Shown piece by piece: positions 1 through 8,689 of a stretch of 64,000 nt of DNA. Each line of letters opens with the position of its first letter. Position 1 is the stretch's first letter. The translations under genes were made by a program, and so were the position numbers. The notes beneath the pieces were generated by a model. It saw nothing but the letters and a program-made list of their open reading frames with translations. It was not told where the DNA came from and made no database searches. Origin of the DNA: Verrucomicrobiota bacterium (lineage in GTDB: Bacteria > Verrucomicrobiota > Verrucomicrobiia > Opitutales > Opitutaceae); the NCBI GenBank assembly GCA_014584295.1, contig JACTNC010000019.1:62001-126000 (forward strand), given 5' to 3'.

Positions 1-336
1 GCGCCGCTCACGAATCTCTCGAAGCGTTCCTATAACATCATTGCGATGTATGAAAAGGGGCCCTTCTCAGCCCGTGTGGCCTACAACTACCGTTCGACGT
101 TTGTCACCGGCTTCGCCTATTTTGTGGATACGGGACTGTTGAACCAGGAGATGATCGGCTACGCCGATCTCGACGCATCGATCAACTTCAACATCACGAA
201 AAACGTTCAACTGGCCCTACAGGGCGTGAACCTCACCGATGCATTGCGTTATCAGGTCTTCGGATCAAAACAGTTCCCGTCGAACATCTTCCTCGACGGA
301 CGTCAGCTCATGGCAAGCGTAACGCTGCGATTCTGA
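1..336 (+). CDS. TonB-dependent receptor, C-terminal fragment
   Basis: This frame is open from the first base, so only the last 111 codons of a larger gene are present. The fragment has the alternating aromatic/polar pattern of outer-membrane beta-strands, including a stretch reading ARVAYNYRS, then a 'DLDASINFNITKNVQLALQG' strand pair and 'NLTDA', which is typical of the end of TonB-dependent receptors. The protein ends in the beta-barrel signature ...SVTLRF with a terminal Phe. Such receptors import large ligands such as oligosaccharides or siderophores across the outer membrane. The glycosidase genes downstream make a carbohydrate ligand plausible, but the substrate-specific N-terminal plug is outside the window. 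Confidence 0.88.
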   Translation, partial: APLTNLSKRSYNIIAMYEKGPFSARVAYNYRSTFVTGFAYFVDTGLLNQEMIGYADLDASINFNITKNVQLALQGVNLTDALRYQVFGSKQFPSNIFLDGRQLMASVTLRF

Positions 337-360
337 CCCGGATCCCCTGATTTGAATTCC

Positions 361-412
361 GGCCCGGAGCGGTGGAAAGTCTTCTAAGGCTGCCACAGGC
401 TCCGGGCCTTTT
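361..412. terminator. Hairpin between convergent genes, likely terminator
   Basis: A perfect 10-bp inverted repeat (GGCCCGGAGC at 361-370 and GCTCCGGGCC at 399-408) with a 28-base loop is followed by four T residues. It lies just after the TonB receptor stop and before the 3' end of the convergent GNAT gene. The long loop and short T-run make it a moderate intrinsic terminator. Confidence 0.6.
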
Positions 413-462
413 CTCGTCCGAGGTCGAAATGTGCGGAGGAGAAACGATAGTTCTCGGGGAGT

Positions 463-1332
463 TCATCCAAACTCCGGCCCTGCGATGGCATACTGCCGCG
501 TCTCATCGCCAATTCCAGGATTCTTTCGGTAGTGCATCCGGTAGAGCGTGCGCTTCAGGGAAAATCCGCCGGAAACGAGCCATTCCATGAGATCGACCTG
601 ATCTGCCGGAACATCGATCACGAACCCGGAGGGGCCACCCAGTTGTGACGCGACGGCCAGCAGGCTTTTCGCCATGTCGAGGCTCTCCGCCTCCATGGGA
701 CCGAGGTAGTGATTGCGGCTTCCCGGCCGTCCCAGCAGGAATCCCCGAATGGAGTTACTCTGGCGAACCAGCCAGCAACGGTCGGGAGCAGATTCGAGAC
801 AGAACTGAATCAGCGCCCTGCGATCGACGCCATAAATTTCCAGATCCAGAGCCACGAGATTCGACAAATCTCCAGGTTGGATCCGCTCGGGCGCCACGCC
901 ACGGTGCATCATCCCTGTCAGCACAGGTGCGGTGGCTTCCAATCGATGGATTGTCCGCTCCTTGATGAAGCCCAACCGTTCATAGATTGGCTGTCCCTTG
1001 GGAGTCGCATCCAGCTTGATCGCGGCGCAACCTTCCAGCCGACGCAGAATTTCGCCAAGCAGGGATTTGCTCAGCCCCCGTCCCCTCATCTGCTCTGCGA
1101 CGAGCATCATGCCGATCCATGCCAGTTCGCTGCCAAACTTGGCTGCCGTCACGGTGCCAACCACCTCTCCCTCCACCTCAGCTACCAGGCACAACTGTGG
1201 ATTCTGCTTCAGCAGGTGACGCCAGTCGGATTCCGTCTGATTCCAGCGCTCGGCATTCTTGAGCTCCATGGCGGACTCGATGTCGCCCGCACGCATCTCC
1301 CTGATGACTGTTGAGGATTCGATCCGATTCAT
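463..1332 (-). CDS. Tandem-GNAT N-acetyltransferase
   Basis: A 289-residue cytosolic protein. The N-terminal half is a GNAT acetyltransferase fold: 'MRAGDIESAMEL' is the first strand/helix, and 'VAEQMRGRGLSKSLL' near residues 79-93 is the acetyl-CoA pyrophosphate-binding motif A (the R/Q-x-x-G-x-G/A pattern appears as RGRG). It is followed by 'YERLGF', the usual motif B. The second half (about residues 135-289) resembles the degenerate second GNAT domain of two-domain acetyltransferases. The acceptor substrate cannot be told. The ATG overlaps the stop of a small upstream frame by four bases (ATGA), which suggests translational coupling. Confidence 0.8.
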   Translation of the reverse strand: MNRIESSTVIREMRAGDIESAMELKNAERWNQTESDWRHLLKQNPQLCLVAEVEGEVVGTVTAAKFGSELAWIGMMLVAEQMRGRGLSKSLLGEILRRLEGCAAIKLDATPKGQPIYERLGFIKERTIHRLEATAPVLTGMMHRGVAPERIQPGDLSNLVALDLEIYGVDRRALIQFCLESAPDRCWLVRQSNSIRGFLLGRPGSRNHYLGPMEAESLDMAKSLLAVASQLGGPSGFVIDVPADQVDLMEWLVSGGFSLKRTLYRMHYRKNPGIGDETRQYAIAGPEFG

Positions 1333-1682
1333 CGTTTGAAAACCCTTCCCTGATTGAGATCAGCCAGCGCCTCCCGGTCGGCAGCGATGAACTCGAAAAC
1401 CACCTGATTGTCCCGATTGATCCCGGTCGCTTGGCCAATCGCGAATACCTCTGCCGAAAGCAACGACAGGGGGCTTGCCGACAGGTCATCAACCAAGATT
1501 TCGACATCTGCGTGGAATAAAGCGACGCGCAGCCCATTGCTGTTGTCTCGGGTATGCCAAGCGTCCGCCGTTTGGGGCACGATCCTGGAGGTCGCTGTAA
1601 CGATCCTGGTTGGAGTTGTGATCTGCACCGTGACATTGGTTACATGGCAATCCGTCCGCGGTGCAAGTTCGCCGTTCACCAA
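1329..1682 (-). CDS. Small hypothetical protein coupled to the GNAT gene
   Basis: An open frame of up to 117 codons. The only candidate starts near its 5' end are TTG at 1682 and GTG at 1679. I recognise no family. The C-terminal 65 residues look protein-like (regular hydrophobic/acidic alternation, 'ALFHADVEILVDDL', 'VFEFIAADREALADL'); the N-terminal 45 are Thr/Val-rich and less convincing. Its stop overlaps the GNAT start codon as ATGA, which is the best argument that it is translated. It could also be the remnant of a longer gene. Confidence 0.4.
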   Translation of the reverse strand: MVNGELAPRTDCHVTNVTVQITTPTRIVTATSRIVPQTADAWHTRDNSNGLRVALFHADVEILVDDLSASPLSLLSAEVFAIGQATGINRDNQVVFEFIAADREALADLNQGRVFKR

Positions 1683-1785
1683 GTCCCTGTAGGATCCAAA
1701 CCCCGCGGTTTTTCAGCTAGGGAACTAAGGAAATACACCGGCTTTAGGTTGAGAAAGAAACGAGGCTGACTTTTCATTACGCGAC

Positions 1786-3420
1786 ATGCTCAAGGTACTG
1801 CACCCCGTCTTCATTCTCTCAATCTGCCTTGTTATGACGTTCGAAGCGTCGCCTTCTCTGGCAGCGGGCGCGGGTGATGCCGTGGCCTGGCAGCCTTGGG
1901 AAGGTGAGTTGACCGCTCAAAGAAACCACACTCGACCGTATGCAGGGGTCGAAGTGGATGTTCATTTCTCCGGTCCGGGGGGCATGCAGTTTGTTGTGCC
2001 TGCTTTTTGGGATGAGGGGCGGATCTTTCGCTTTCGCGCCGCATTTCCGATCGCAGGCGCCTGGCAATGGCGGAGCGTGGCGAATGTTGAGAGTGATCCG
2101 GGCCTTCATGATCAACGCGGCAGGGTGAACGTCGCTCCCTATCACGGTGAGAATCCTCTCTATCTGCACGGCGATTTGCGCGTGAGCCTTGACCGGCGAT
2201 ACCTGATGCATGCCGATGGGACGCCGTTTCTCTGGATGGGAGACACGGCCTGGAATGCGCTTTGGAAAGGCACGCTGGAGGACTGGCATCACTATGCGGG
2301 CGTGCGTGCGCGTCAGAAATTCAGCGTCGTCCAGACGGTCGCCACAGGCACCGTCAATCGAAACAGCACCCACAATCCTGTTTCGGGTCAGATGCCCTTC
2401 CGGGAAAATTCCGAGCCAAATCCCGCCTACTGGAGCGACATTGAGAAGAAAATCGGGGTGGCAAATGACAATGGACTTTTTGTCATGCTCACCGGCCTTG
2501 GAGCAGCGCCGGCAGGATTCGCCACGCAACAGGCAGGGCAGGCATTTGCGCGGTACATCACGGGGCGCCTTGCGGGATTGATGGTCATCCTCTCGCCCAG
2601 CATGGACCAGCGAATCGATGCGCAAAACGAGGATGCCGCTCGGCGATTGCACGAAATTGCGACTCATCTGATCACCCAGCATCCTGGAACCCATCTCGAT
2701 ACCTCCCGGCGGTACCATGCGGCGACCAGCACGGACTTTGCCGGACTGCAGAGCGGCCATCACAGCGGAGACCTCGTCCGCGTGTACACCGCAGCGCGCG
2801 AATGGACGCTTGAGCTCTGGCACCGTACTCCGACAAAGCCGGTCATCAACATCGAGGCCATGTACGACGCGCGCGGAAACAATGATGGCCCGAACTGGCG
2901 GGAACAGGATGTGCGTCGCTGCGGCTGGATCGCCTGGCTTTCGGGATCGCGTGGCTACACCTACGGTGCGGGAGATGTGCCGCCCAAGGTGCCGGGAGGA
3001 CAGGGCGGTGTGTGGCGTTTCAACACGGATGCCGGCGCCTACGACTACTGGCGGACGGCCCTCACCTGGCCGAGTGCGACGCAGATGACTCACCTGCGAG
3101 ATTTCATGGCGGGACTCGAATGGTGGAAACTCGTGCCCGCTCCTGAATTGATCAGAAACCAGGGCAAGGACCCTCTCGCCCAAATGGTCGCCTCGCGCAT
3201 GGCGGACGGCAAACTTCTGGTTGCCTATCTGCCAGACAGCGCGGAAATCACTCTTGATCTGAGCGGGCTCGGTACTGCGTCATGGACCGGACATTGGTTC
3301 GATCCGCTCACCGGAAAGAGCGCGCCAATCGCGGACAGCGCAGCAACCGCTGGAGAAACGACCCTGCGAAAACCTTCCGGCTGGCAGGACGCGGCGCTGG
3401 TCATCACCGCGCGCGAATGA
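1786..3420 (+). CDS. Secreted DUF5060/DUF4038 glycoside hydrolase (GH140-like)
   Basis: A 544-residue exported protein with a signal peptide (residues 1-27, ending ...SPSLAAG). Layout: a DUF5060-type beta-sandwich about residues 30-115 ('AVAWQPWEGELTAQRNH', 'FRFRAAFPIAGAWQW'), a DUF4038 TIM-barrel about 118-440 with 'DGTPFLWMGDTAWNAL' as its first strand, and a C-terminal beta domain about 455-540 ('WFDPLTGK'). Candidate catalytic acids by eye are Asp274 ('SPSMD', where relatives read GGD) and Glu357 ('VINIEAMYD'). The conserved 'QSGHH' is present. Family members hydrolyse plant cell-wall glycans such as apiose- or arabinose-containing side chains. The substrate here is inferred only. Confidence 0.75.
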   Translation: MLKVLHPVFILSICLVMTFEASPSLAAGAGDAVAWQPWEGELTAQRNHTRPYAGVEVDVHFSGPGGMQFVVPAFWDEGRIFRFRAAFPIAGAWQWRSVANVESDPGLHDQRGRVNVAPYHGENPLYLHGDLRVSLDRRYLMHADGTPFLWMGDTAWNALWKGTLEDWHHYAGVRARQKFSVVQTVATGTVNRNSTHNPVSGQMPFRENSEPNPAYWSDIEKKIGVANDNGLFVMLTGLGAAPAGFATQQAGQAFARYITGRLAGLMVILSPSMDQRIDAQNEDAARRLHEIATHLITQHPGTHLDTSRRYHAATSTDFAGLQSGHHSGDLVRVYTAAREWTLELWHRTPTKPVINIEAMYDARGNNDGPNWREQDVRRCGWIAWLSGSRGYTYGAGDVPPKVPGGQGGVWRFNTDAGAYDYWRTALTWPSATQMTHLRDFMAGLEWWKLVPAPELIRNQGKDPLAQMVASRMADGKLLVAYLPDSAEITLDLSGLGTASWTGHWFDPLTGKSAPIADSAATAGETTLRKPSGWQDAALVITARE

Positions 3421-3689
3421 ATCCTCGCTGTGGCGGCGATTGCGTGAGTTGCTTGGCTTGAAAGCACGTGAGCCGCGCTTGTTGGATCCGCGTCCGTAGA
3501 CTCGTCCTGAAGCTGGACAAGGCCTGGCCGGTGCCGAAATAGGCCGCCGGGCTCCCCGTATTCTCGGGGGTATTCGCGATGCGTGTGTTGATTTAGTATC
3601 AGTATGCTGTGGCCCCCGCCACTTGGAGTACTTGAATAGCGTGACCTCACGGGCCTCTGGGAGGCAGTCTGCAGTTGCGCCGTTCTGAT

Positions 3690-6326
3690 ATGAAATCACC
3701 CCTTCTTGTTGTTTCGTTCCTGTTCGTCTGCTCGGCATTCGCCGAGCCGGTGCGTATCTATCTTGGTGAGGACGACCACACGGATTTCATGTGGACGGCG
3801 GATGCGGAAACCTACGAGCGCGTGTTTGTCGAGATGCTCGATCATCATCTTGAACTCGCAGCTCAGACAGAGGGAAACGAACCGAACTACCGGCATCGGT
3901 TCAATTGCGACGGCAATCATTGGTTGTGGAGCTATGAGCGGAGAACTTCGCAGGAGAGATTCAGCCGTCTCATGGAGCGCGTGAAGGATGGCACGATCAG
4001 TGCACCGCTCAATGCGCTGGTGTCGTGCTATGGGGGCCAGCCTACCGAGGCGGTGTTGCGTGGAATGTACTACGCGGGCCGCCTCGAGCGCCGATTCGGG
4101 GTTCGCTTCAGGCTCGCGGTCGCCATGGAGAATCAGACCTTCCCGCTGGGGCTGGCGTCGCTTTGGGCAGGTGCGGGTGCCGACTACAGCTGGCGCGGCA
4201 TTTGCGGATGCGCGAGCCGGATGCGGAACCGGGAACTCGCCCATCGCGACCATGAAATCTACTGGTGCGCCGGGCCCGATGGTGGGCGGGTGCTCATGAA
4301 ATGGCACTCCTTCGCGCTCCCAGGTGGCAGCAAGAGGAGTGGCGGTTATGCCGAGGCCTTTGATCCGGTAAAAGCGATCGAGTTCCTCGACAAGGATTCC
4401 GACTTCCTTGCGCGCTACCGGCCGACGGGCGCAACTCAGGCCTATCGCGTTCGCGCGGCGTTTGGTTTCGGCTGGGACGCCCTCGACCGCAAGACCGGTG
4501 AGCCGTACGCACCCAATCCGAAACAATATCCGTTCGTCGATCATTTCCATCGCATTGCAGAGACCGCATCGAATTCGGAGCGGCAGGTCATCGTCTCCAA
4601 CGAGGAGGATTTTTTCCGCGATTTCTCGGCGCATTACTCCGAGCAATTGCCAACCGAGTCCCTCAGCTATGGGAATGAGTGGGATCTGTACAGCGCATCG
4701 CTCGCGGAGACCTCGGCACGCGTGCGCCGTGCAGTTGAGGCGCTTCGAACGGCCGAGGCTCTTGCGACCGTCGTGAGCCTGCAGGATCCGGGATTGCTCC
4801 CTGATCGGGTGGCTGCGCGCGACCAGGCTTTTCAGGATCTCGGACTCTTCTGGGAGCATGACTGGACCGCGGACGGACCGGTCGCCCGGGAAGCGCGCGC
4901 TGAATGGCAGCGGAAACTTGCGGCGGAAATTGAAGGTTATGTCGAGGGCCTGCGGAGCGATGCGGTCTCCGCCCTTTCGAAACTCATCGCAGCTCCAACA
5001 GGGTCTCAGAGATATTTTGTTTTCAATGCACTGGGGTGGGTGCGGACGGACGTCGCGGATCTTCCGTACGAGGATCGTCAGGCGGTGGAGGTTGTCGACC
5101 TGGCCTCGGGTCAGATCGTCGAACACCAATTCATGGAGGATTCCGGAAAAAGGAGCCTTCGCATCCTCGCGCGCGATTTGCCGCCGGTCGGCTACAGGAT
5201 CTACGAAGTTCGCAGGGCCAGCGCCCGTTCGGCGGCGCCCGACTTTGCGGCGACTGTTGATGGGCGGGTACTGGAAAATTCACGCGTGAAGCTAATGCTC
5301 GATTCCGACGGCGCCATCGCCAGCCTGATCGACAAACGGAATCCTGAACTCGACCTCGCGGCCAGCATTGACGGACTGAAGGTGAACGACTTCGCGGCGA
5401 ACCAATCCGGTGGACAGGGACCTGTGATCGAGAATGCCGGGCCGGTATCCGTAACTTTCCGCCTGACGAGCGATGCCGGGCGCAATCATGTCACGCGGGT
5501 GACCCTTTATCGCGATTCCGACCGCATCGACCTGGTGAACGAGATCACCGAGAATTTCGGTGATGTCCGCCATTGGGCGTTCAGCTTCAACCTGGCATCA
5601 CCCCGGGTCCGCACCGAGGAACTGGGTACGATTCTGCGGCTGGGAAGGAAGGATGAAGGTGGAGACTATGCCGACCGCAATGCGCGCTATGATTACGCGA
5701 CGCTCAACCATTTTGCCGACATCACTGACGGAGCCGGCTCCCGGGGAGTTACGCTTTCGAATTGGGATTGCGCGTTTGTGCGCCTTGGCCGGAGTTCGCC
5801 CGATGCCCTTGATACGAAGACCGCCCAGCTCAACGTGCTGGCGGGCGGTCAGGTGGATGGTGATCAACTCGGCATACGGAATCAGGGAGGGGCGACACAT
5901 TTCCTTCAACGTTTTGCTCTTCGACCCCACCGGGGATACGATGCCGCGGCGGCCATGCGGTTTGCACTGGAACATCAGAACCCGTTGATGGCAGGTCCCG
6001 TCACGGGCTTGCCGAATGCACCGCTGCGCAAGGAGTCCTATTCTCTGGTATCGATCGGTGATCCCCAAGTACTGCTTTGGGCGATCAAGCCGGCAGAAGA
6101 AGGCATTGCCAAAGGAGTCATCGCGCGCTTTTGGAACGTAGCCGACATTCCCACTACGACCACCGTTGCCTTCGGAGACGATCTTGCGGAGGCGCGTCGC
6201 ACGACCCATCTCGAGACCGATCTGGAGCCCGTTTCCCTTGACGCGCAGGGCGCACTTTCGGCAACCTTGGCGCGCCAGCAGATCCGGACCTATCGGTTTC
6301 TCTTTCGGCCGAATATTGCCCGCTGA
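3690..6326 (+). CDS. Exported GH38-like glycoside hydrolase (alpha-mannosidase-related)
   Basis: About 878 residues from the ATG at 3690; an in-frame TTG at 3675 is less likely, because the ATG gives a clean signal peptide (MKSPLLVVSFLFVCSAFA). The N-terminal domain starts 'IYLGEDDHTDFMW', where the H-x-D pair corresponds to the zinc ligands at the start of GH38 domains. A long central helical part follows, then a C-terminal beta-sandwich region ('NSRVKLMLDSDGAIASLIDKR', about residues 525-545, is the GH38 C-terminal domain opening; only its general character is used here). Expected role: retaining cleavage of alpha-linked mannose-type residues in the periplasm or outside the cell. The similarity is distant, so the substrate is open. 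It lies between two other exported glycosidases. Confidence 0.65.
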   Translation: MKSPLLVVSFLFVCSAFAEPVRIYLGEDDHTDFMWTADAETYERVFVEMLDHHLELAAQTEGNEPNYRHRFNCDGNHWLWSYERRTSQERFSRLMERVKDGTISAPLNALVSCYGGQPTEAVLRGMYYAGRLERRFGVRFRLAVAMENQTFPLGLASLWAGAGADYSWRGICGCASRMRNRELAHRDHEIYWCAGPDGGRVLMKWHSFALPGGSKRSGGYAEAFDPVKAIEFLDKDSDFLARYRPTGATQAYRVRAAFGFGWDALDRKTGEPYAPNPKQYPFVDHFHRIAETASNSERQVIVSNEEDFFRDFSAHYSEQLPTESLSYGNEWDLYSASLAETSARVRRAVEALRTAEALATVVSLQDPGLLPDRVAARDQAFQDLGLFWEHDWTADGPVAREARAEWQRKLAAEIEGYVEGLRSDAVSALSKLIAAPTGSQRYFVFNALGWVRTDVADLPYEDRQAVEVVDLASGQIVEHQFMEDSGKRSLRILARDLPPVGYRIYEVRRASARSAAPDFAATVDGRVLENSRVKLMLDSDGAIASLIDKRNPELDLAASIDGLKVNDFAANQSGGQGPVIENAGPVSVTFRLTSDAGRNHVTRVTLYRDSDRIDLVNEITENFGDVRHWAFSFNLASPRVRTEELGTILRLGRKDEGGDYADRNARYDYATLNHFADITDGAGSRGVTLSNWDCAFVRLGRSSPDALDTKTAQLNVLAGGQVDGDQLGIRNQGGATHFLQRFALRPHRGYDAAAAMRFALEHQNPLMAGPVTGLPNAPLRKESYSLVSIGDPQVLLWAIKPAEEGIAKGVIARFWNVADIPTTTTVAFGDDLAEARRTTHLETDLEPVSLDAQGALSATLARQQIRTYRFLFRPNIAR

Positions 6327-6394
6327 CGCGGGATGCTGCCTGTCCCCCTGGACGCAACGCGAACCCTTCATTCCAACCAGAGCCACCTGCCGCC

Positions 6395-8566
6395 ATGACC
6401 TTTCTCCGAGTTCTCACACTATTCGTACTTGCTCATATGATGGCCCTGGGATCGGGCGCCGCGCCGGTCGGTGCGCAATTCGCGTCCTGGACCGACGGAC
6501 AGCTGGTTCTCGACAACGGTGTGGTGCGGCGCGTGGTGACGCTGAAGCCGGATGGCATCGTGGGCGCCCAACTCACACTGTCCGGGTTTCCGGAGAGTTC
6601 GATGCTGGCACGGGACAAGGGAGGTGAATTTCGTTTTGCCATCCGCGGCGGGCGGACCTTCACCGGAGCTTCCGGTTGGTCGCGCCCACAGTGCGAGGCT
6701 GCCAGCGACACCCATGGGGGAACAGGTGCGGCCATCGTGCTGGAATCTCCCGATAGGCTGCGCGTCAAGGTTGTATACCTGCTCTATCCGGGGCTGCCGG
6801 TTGTGCGAAAACAGCTCATCATCGAGAACAACGGTGCGGCTGATGTGGCGGTTGAGAATGTGGACGTCGAATGCCTTCAAACCGTCGACGGTGATGTGCA
6901 CTGTCAGATCTACGCCGATTACGGGCGCCGGGCTCACGTCGGCCCGTACCTCGGTGATTGGCATGATGCACTCAGTATATTTTTGTTCTCGAGGAGGAAA
7001 TTCGATGAGCGGGCAGCCACCTGGGGGCTGGCTATCGGAAACGAGGCGTCCGGTGTGCTCAAACGCCTGTCTGCGTTTCTGGATGAGCCCAATGAAATTT
7101 CGGTCGGACTAAAGCGTGCCGACGAACCCTACGCGTTTCGTCGGTGGCTGCGGCCGAAGGAAAGCTGGGCGAGTGAGCGAACATTCATCGCACCCTTTGC
7201 CAATGCGTTCCCGGGCGAAGTCCTCAACGGGCCGGTCAATGATTTCGTGCGACGTCACCTTGGGCTTCGTCTTGCTGAGCTCACACGCAAGCCAACCTTT
7301 GTCTACAATACATGGATGCCGTTCACCGTGAATATTGATGAGCGCCTGATCATGGACCTGGCGAAACAGGCATCCGAAATGGGCTTTGAGGAGTTCGTGA
7401 TCGATGATGGCTGGCAGGCCAATCGCACGGACAAACCGGGTCGGCGTCCCATTGGCGACTGGCTTGTGGACAGGAAACGCTTTCCGCGTGGGCTCAAGCC
7501 GGTGTTCGACTATATCAAGAGTCTGGGCATGAAGCCCGGCCTTTGGCTGAGCCTAGGCGCGGTTTCAACCGATTCGGCAGTGTATGCCGAACATCCGGAA
7601 TGGATGGCCCTTGGGATCGATCAACGCCCGATCAATCTGCACAATGTGGACAAGACTAGGGTCACTGCCTGCCTGGCAACGGGATGGACCGAATACTTCA
7701 AGCAGCTGCTGCTGGGTCTGGTTCGCGACAACGGGCTCGAGTATGTCAAACTCGATCTCGCGGTGGTTGCCAGTGCGTATGTCAATGATCCGTGGATCTC
7801 TGGGTGTCACGCAACCAACCACCCCGGACATCGTGATCATGCGGAATCCCACGGAGCGATTTATGCCGCGCTCTGGCGCATGTTCGACGAACTGCATGCG
7901 GCCGCGCCACAGCTCTTCATCGACTGCACGTATGAGGCGATCGGCAAACTGAACCTCGTAGACTACGCGCTCTGCGCCCATGCCGAGGGTGACTGGCTGA
8001 GTAATTTCGACAATCCTGCGACGCTCGACAGTTGGCGGGTGCGGCAGATGGCGTGGTGGCGCTCGCCGGCGATGCCGGCCACGGCACTGGTAATTGGAAA
8101 CCAGCGGCTTGATGATCCAAACTGGGAACAATCGTTCAAAACGCTCGTTGGTACCTTTCCGATCTTCCTCGGTGACCTCCGCCAGGTTCCTTCCGAACGC
8201 AAGCTGCGGATCCGACAATGGGCGGAGTGGCTCAAGCAAATGCAGGCGAGATATGACTACTCCATGTTTCGCAGCGACCTGCCTGGCTTCGGAGAACCGA
8301 CCGCCGGAGCGTGGGATGGATTCTCGCGGATCAACACGGATACGCGGGCGGGTGGACTTGTCGGAGTATTTCGCGAACACGCGCTCGAGAAATCCCGGCG
8401 TGTGTTTGTTCCGGGCCTTGCACCTCAGGATTCCTATGAAGTCAGTCTGGCCCCCGAGGGAAAGGTCCTTCACGTGATGACCGGCCGTGAACTCGCGGAG
8501 AAGGGATTCACCGTCACTCTCACGCATGATCAGGATGGGGCGGTCTTTGGAATTGAACGCAAGTGA
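6395..8566 (+). CDS. Exported GH36-type alpha-galactosidase-like enzyme
   Basis: A 723-residue protein with an N-terminal signal peptide (to about residue 27, 'GSGAAPVGA'). An N-terminal beta-supersandwich (about 30-290) is followed by a (beta/alpha)8 barrel with clan GH-D signatures: 'FVYNTWMPF', 'EMGFEEFVIDDGWQ', 'GMKPGLWLSLGAV', and 'YVKLDLAVV' with Asp454 as probable nucleophile. 'FIDCTYEAIGKLNLVDYAL' supplies a candidate acid/base Asp. A small beta domain ends the protein. GH36 enzymes remove alpha-galactosyl (or related) residues from oligosaccharides. With the GH140-like and GH38-like genes upstream it forms an exported saccharolytic set. Confidence 0.82.
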   Translation: MTFLRVLTLFVLAHMMALGSGAAPVGAQFASWTDGQLVLDNGVVRRVVTLKPDGIVGAQLTLSGFPESSMLARDKGGEFRFAIRGGRTFTGASGWSRPQCEAASDTHGGTGAAIVLESPDRLRVKVVYLLYPGLPVVRKQLIIENNGAADVAVENVDVECLQTVDGDVHCQIYADYGRRAHVGPYLGDWHDALSIFLFSRRKFDERAATWGLAIGNEASGVLKRLSAFLDEPNEISVGLKRADEPYAFRRWLRPKESWASERTFIAPFANAFPGEVLNGPVNDFVRRHLGLRLAELTRKPTFVYNTWMPFTVNIDERLIMDLAKQASEMGFEEFVIDDGWQANRTDKPGRRPIGDWLVDRKRFPRGLKPVFDYIKSLGMKPGLWLSLGAVSTDSAVYAEHPEWMALGIDQRPINLHNVDKTRVTACLATGWTEYFKQLLLGLVRDNGLEYVKLDLAVVASAYVNDPWISGCHATNHPGHRDHAESHGAIYAALWRMFDELHAAAPQLFIDCTYEAIGKLNLVDYALCAHAEGDWLSNFDNPATLDSWRVRQMAWWRSPAMPATALVIGNQRLDDPNWEQSFKTLVGTFPIFLGDLRQVPSERKLRIRQWAEWLKQMQARYDYSMFRSDLPGFGEPTAGAWDGFSRINTDTRAGGLVGVFREHALEKSRRVFVPGLAPQDSYEVSLAPEGKVLHVMTGRELAEKGFTVTLTHDQDGAVFGIERK

Positions 8567-8689
8567 GCACGTATCGCAGTGAGGCGCGGCGTCGGAACAT
8601 CGGAATTGCGCCAGAAATGCTGGCGGGAGAGTGCAGCGTGACGGAGTGACGTCTTGCCATTTGGTGAGGTGAGGTGTTCGTAGGAGGGA

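Noticed and set aside
1819..3183. 454-codon open frame on the minus strand inside the GH140-like gene
   Set aside because: It is antisense to a gene with clear domains, is rich in Arg/His/Ser with no hydrophobic core pattern, and has no start signal. It is an artefact of GC-rich codon use.
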